Assembly: GCA_022925895.1 (NCBI GenBank)
Contig: JAKSYS010000724.1
Coordinates: 1 to 30,174 of the forward strand
Reading direction: 5' to 3'
DNA from: Fragilaria crotonensis
Taxonomy: Eukaryota > Bacillariophyta > Fragilariophyceae > Fragilariales > Fragilariaceae
DNA: 30,174 nucleotides
This document shows, piece after piece, positions 29,756 through 30,174 of the stretch (the stretch's first letter is position 1; each line of letters begins with the position of its first letter). A program made the position numbers and the translations under genes. The notes below the pieces were generated by a model, which had not been told where the DNA came from, ran no database searches, and worked only from the letters and a program-made list of their open reading frames with translations.

Positions 29756-30051
29756 CTCGGAGAGATGGAAGAAGGCGAGCTTGGAAAGGTCTTAGGAAAA
29801 GCACGGCGTGCTTTAGATAAAATAGGTAGCCTAGTTGGTAACTTAGGCGCTCGGAGAGACTTGCTTGTAGGTTGGAAACCGTAGAGTAGGGTCAACGGCG
29901 TTGACTTAGAGCTGCAGCGTAGACGATTGCGGAGCAATCGGGAATAGATCCTGGAAAGGATCAACTGAGTGTCCTTGGAAAGGAACAACAAATTCCTTTA
30001 GAGAGGAATTGGCTTGCCTGGAAGGAAGCGTGAGGGGTTAGCCTATAGATT
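29756..30051 (-). other. Copia leader between primer-binding site and gag
   Basis: This untranslated leader has no long frame in register with gag. It holds small A/T-rich repeats built on TTCCTTT/GGAAAGGA. The gag ATG at 29755 (GAGATGGCG) ends it. Confidence 0.5.
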
Positions 30052-30065
30052 GGGCAAAATAACCA
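30052..30065 (-). other. Putative primer-binding site
   Basis: TGGTTATTTTGCCC starts two bases inside the predicted LTR end. TGG at the start is what pairing with the CCA end of a tRNA requires. The tRNA is not identified, and the first base overlaps a 3-bp match to the 3' flank, so the LTR edge is uncertain by about three bases. Confidence 0.45.
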
Positions 30066-30067
30066 CT

Positions 30068-30174
30068 TGAGACTATCACCGGAGATGATACTCTAATCGT
30101 AGAAAATAGTACGTAGTACCGTAGGAAAATTACTGTAGGAAGGTTTCACACAAAGTACGTTCTGAGAAATTATA
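30068..30174 (-). repeat. Partial 5' LTR of the copia element (cut by window end)
   Basis: Together with three neighbouring bases, this matches 12451-12538 joined to 14573-14594 at 109 of 110 positions (one G/A difference). It therefore shows the LTR without the foldback insertion. The internal side is followed on the minus strand by AG and then TGGTTATTTTGCCC. Confidence 0.88.

Larger units (their letters stand above)
12454..30174 (-). mobile_element. Ty1/copia LTR retrotransposon, 3' LTR broken by nested DNA transposons
   Basis: The element is read from right to left. It has a partial 5' LTR at the window edge, then leader, gag, pol in copia order (protease, integrase, reverse transcriptase, RNase H), a polypurine tract and a 3' LTR. 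The 3' LTR is in three pieces because a hAT element and a foldback element sit inside it. Without the nested insertions the copia part in the window is about 6.9 kb. The LTR starts TGAAACC and ends GTCTCA, the usual TG...CA. The 5' flank lies outside the window, so the 5-bp host duplication cannot be confirmed. Confidence 0.88.

Noticed and set aside
29122-29991. 289-codon minus-strand frame over gag
   Set aside because: Only its middle part (TVTASPTPPVSD to MGNIVSLS) looks like Gag; the rest is leader and out-of-frame sequence, so it is not a gene of its own.
30065-30174. Contig-end artefact or segmental duplication of 12451-12538
   Set aside because: Its position next to a leader and primer-binding site, strand, and the presence of the matching pieces after the polypurine tract make it the 5' LTR of the same element.

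Overview
The window looks like nuclear DNA from a photosynthetic stramenopile, most probably a diatom. Evidence: compact intron-poor genes, introns of 73-102 bp with GT-AG ends, a lumenal Cys-rich domain of a type I associate with diatoms, and a Ty1/copia element of the kind abundant in diatom genomes. The species is not identifiable from the sequence alone.

Left third (1-12.2 kb) is host gene space with short intergenic gaps. In order: a TraB-domain protein (165-1289, +); a CGI121/TPRKB subunit of the KEOPS tRNA-modification complex (1999-2694, +); an uncharacterised protein whose frame is broken twice (3044-4479, -); a SEC12/PREB-type WD40 membrane protein of COPII assembly (5256-6599, +); a two-exon Cys-rich, probably lipidated membrane-associated protein (6777-8306, -); a 723-bp PIF/Harbinger-like MITE with a TTA target duplication (9534-10256); and a three-exon transmembrane RING-H2 protein (11091-12200, -). 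These are unrelated housekeeping or unknown genes, not an operon-like unit.

Right two thirds (12.45-30.17 kb) is a nest of transposable elements that resolves completely. The base layer is one Ty1/copia retrotransposon on the minus strand. Its 5' LTR runs off the right end of the window, gag and pol lie at 29.76-23.67 kb, a polypurine tract is at 23.56 kb, and its roughly 308-bp 3' LTR is broken into three pieces (23467-23556, 14573-14705, 12454-12538). The first break holds an 8753-bp hAT transposon (14706-23458) with a perfect 16-bp terminal inverted repeat, a perfect 8-bp target duplication and an apparently intact 735-aa transposase. The second break holds a 2031-bp foldback element (12539-14569, ACA duplication), which itself contains a 481-bp hAT-type MITE (13642-14122, ATACGTAA duplication). 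The partial 5' LTR at the window end preserves the unoccupied form of the foldback site.

The hAT element carries unusual cargo: a decayed fragment of a host polyubiquitin gene (about 15268-15830) and an array of about 10.7 copies of an exactly 186-bp satellite unit (19511-21505). The copia element shows many single-base frame breaks although its two LTR copies differ at only 1 of 110 comparable bases. That conflict could mean real recent decay or indel errors in the assembly.
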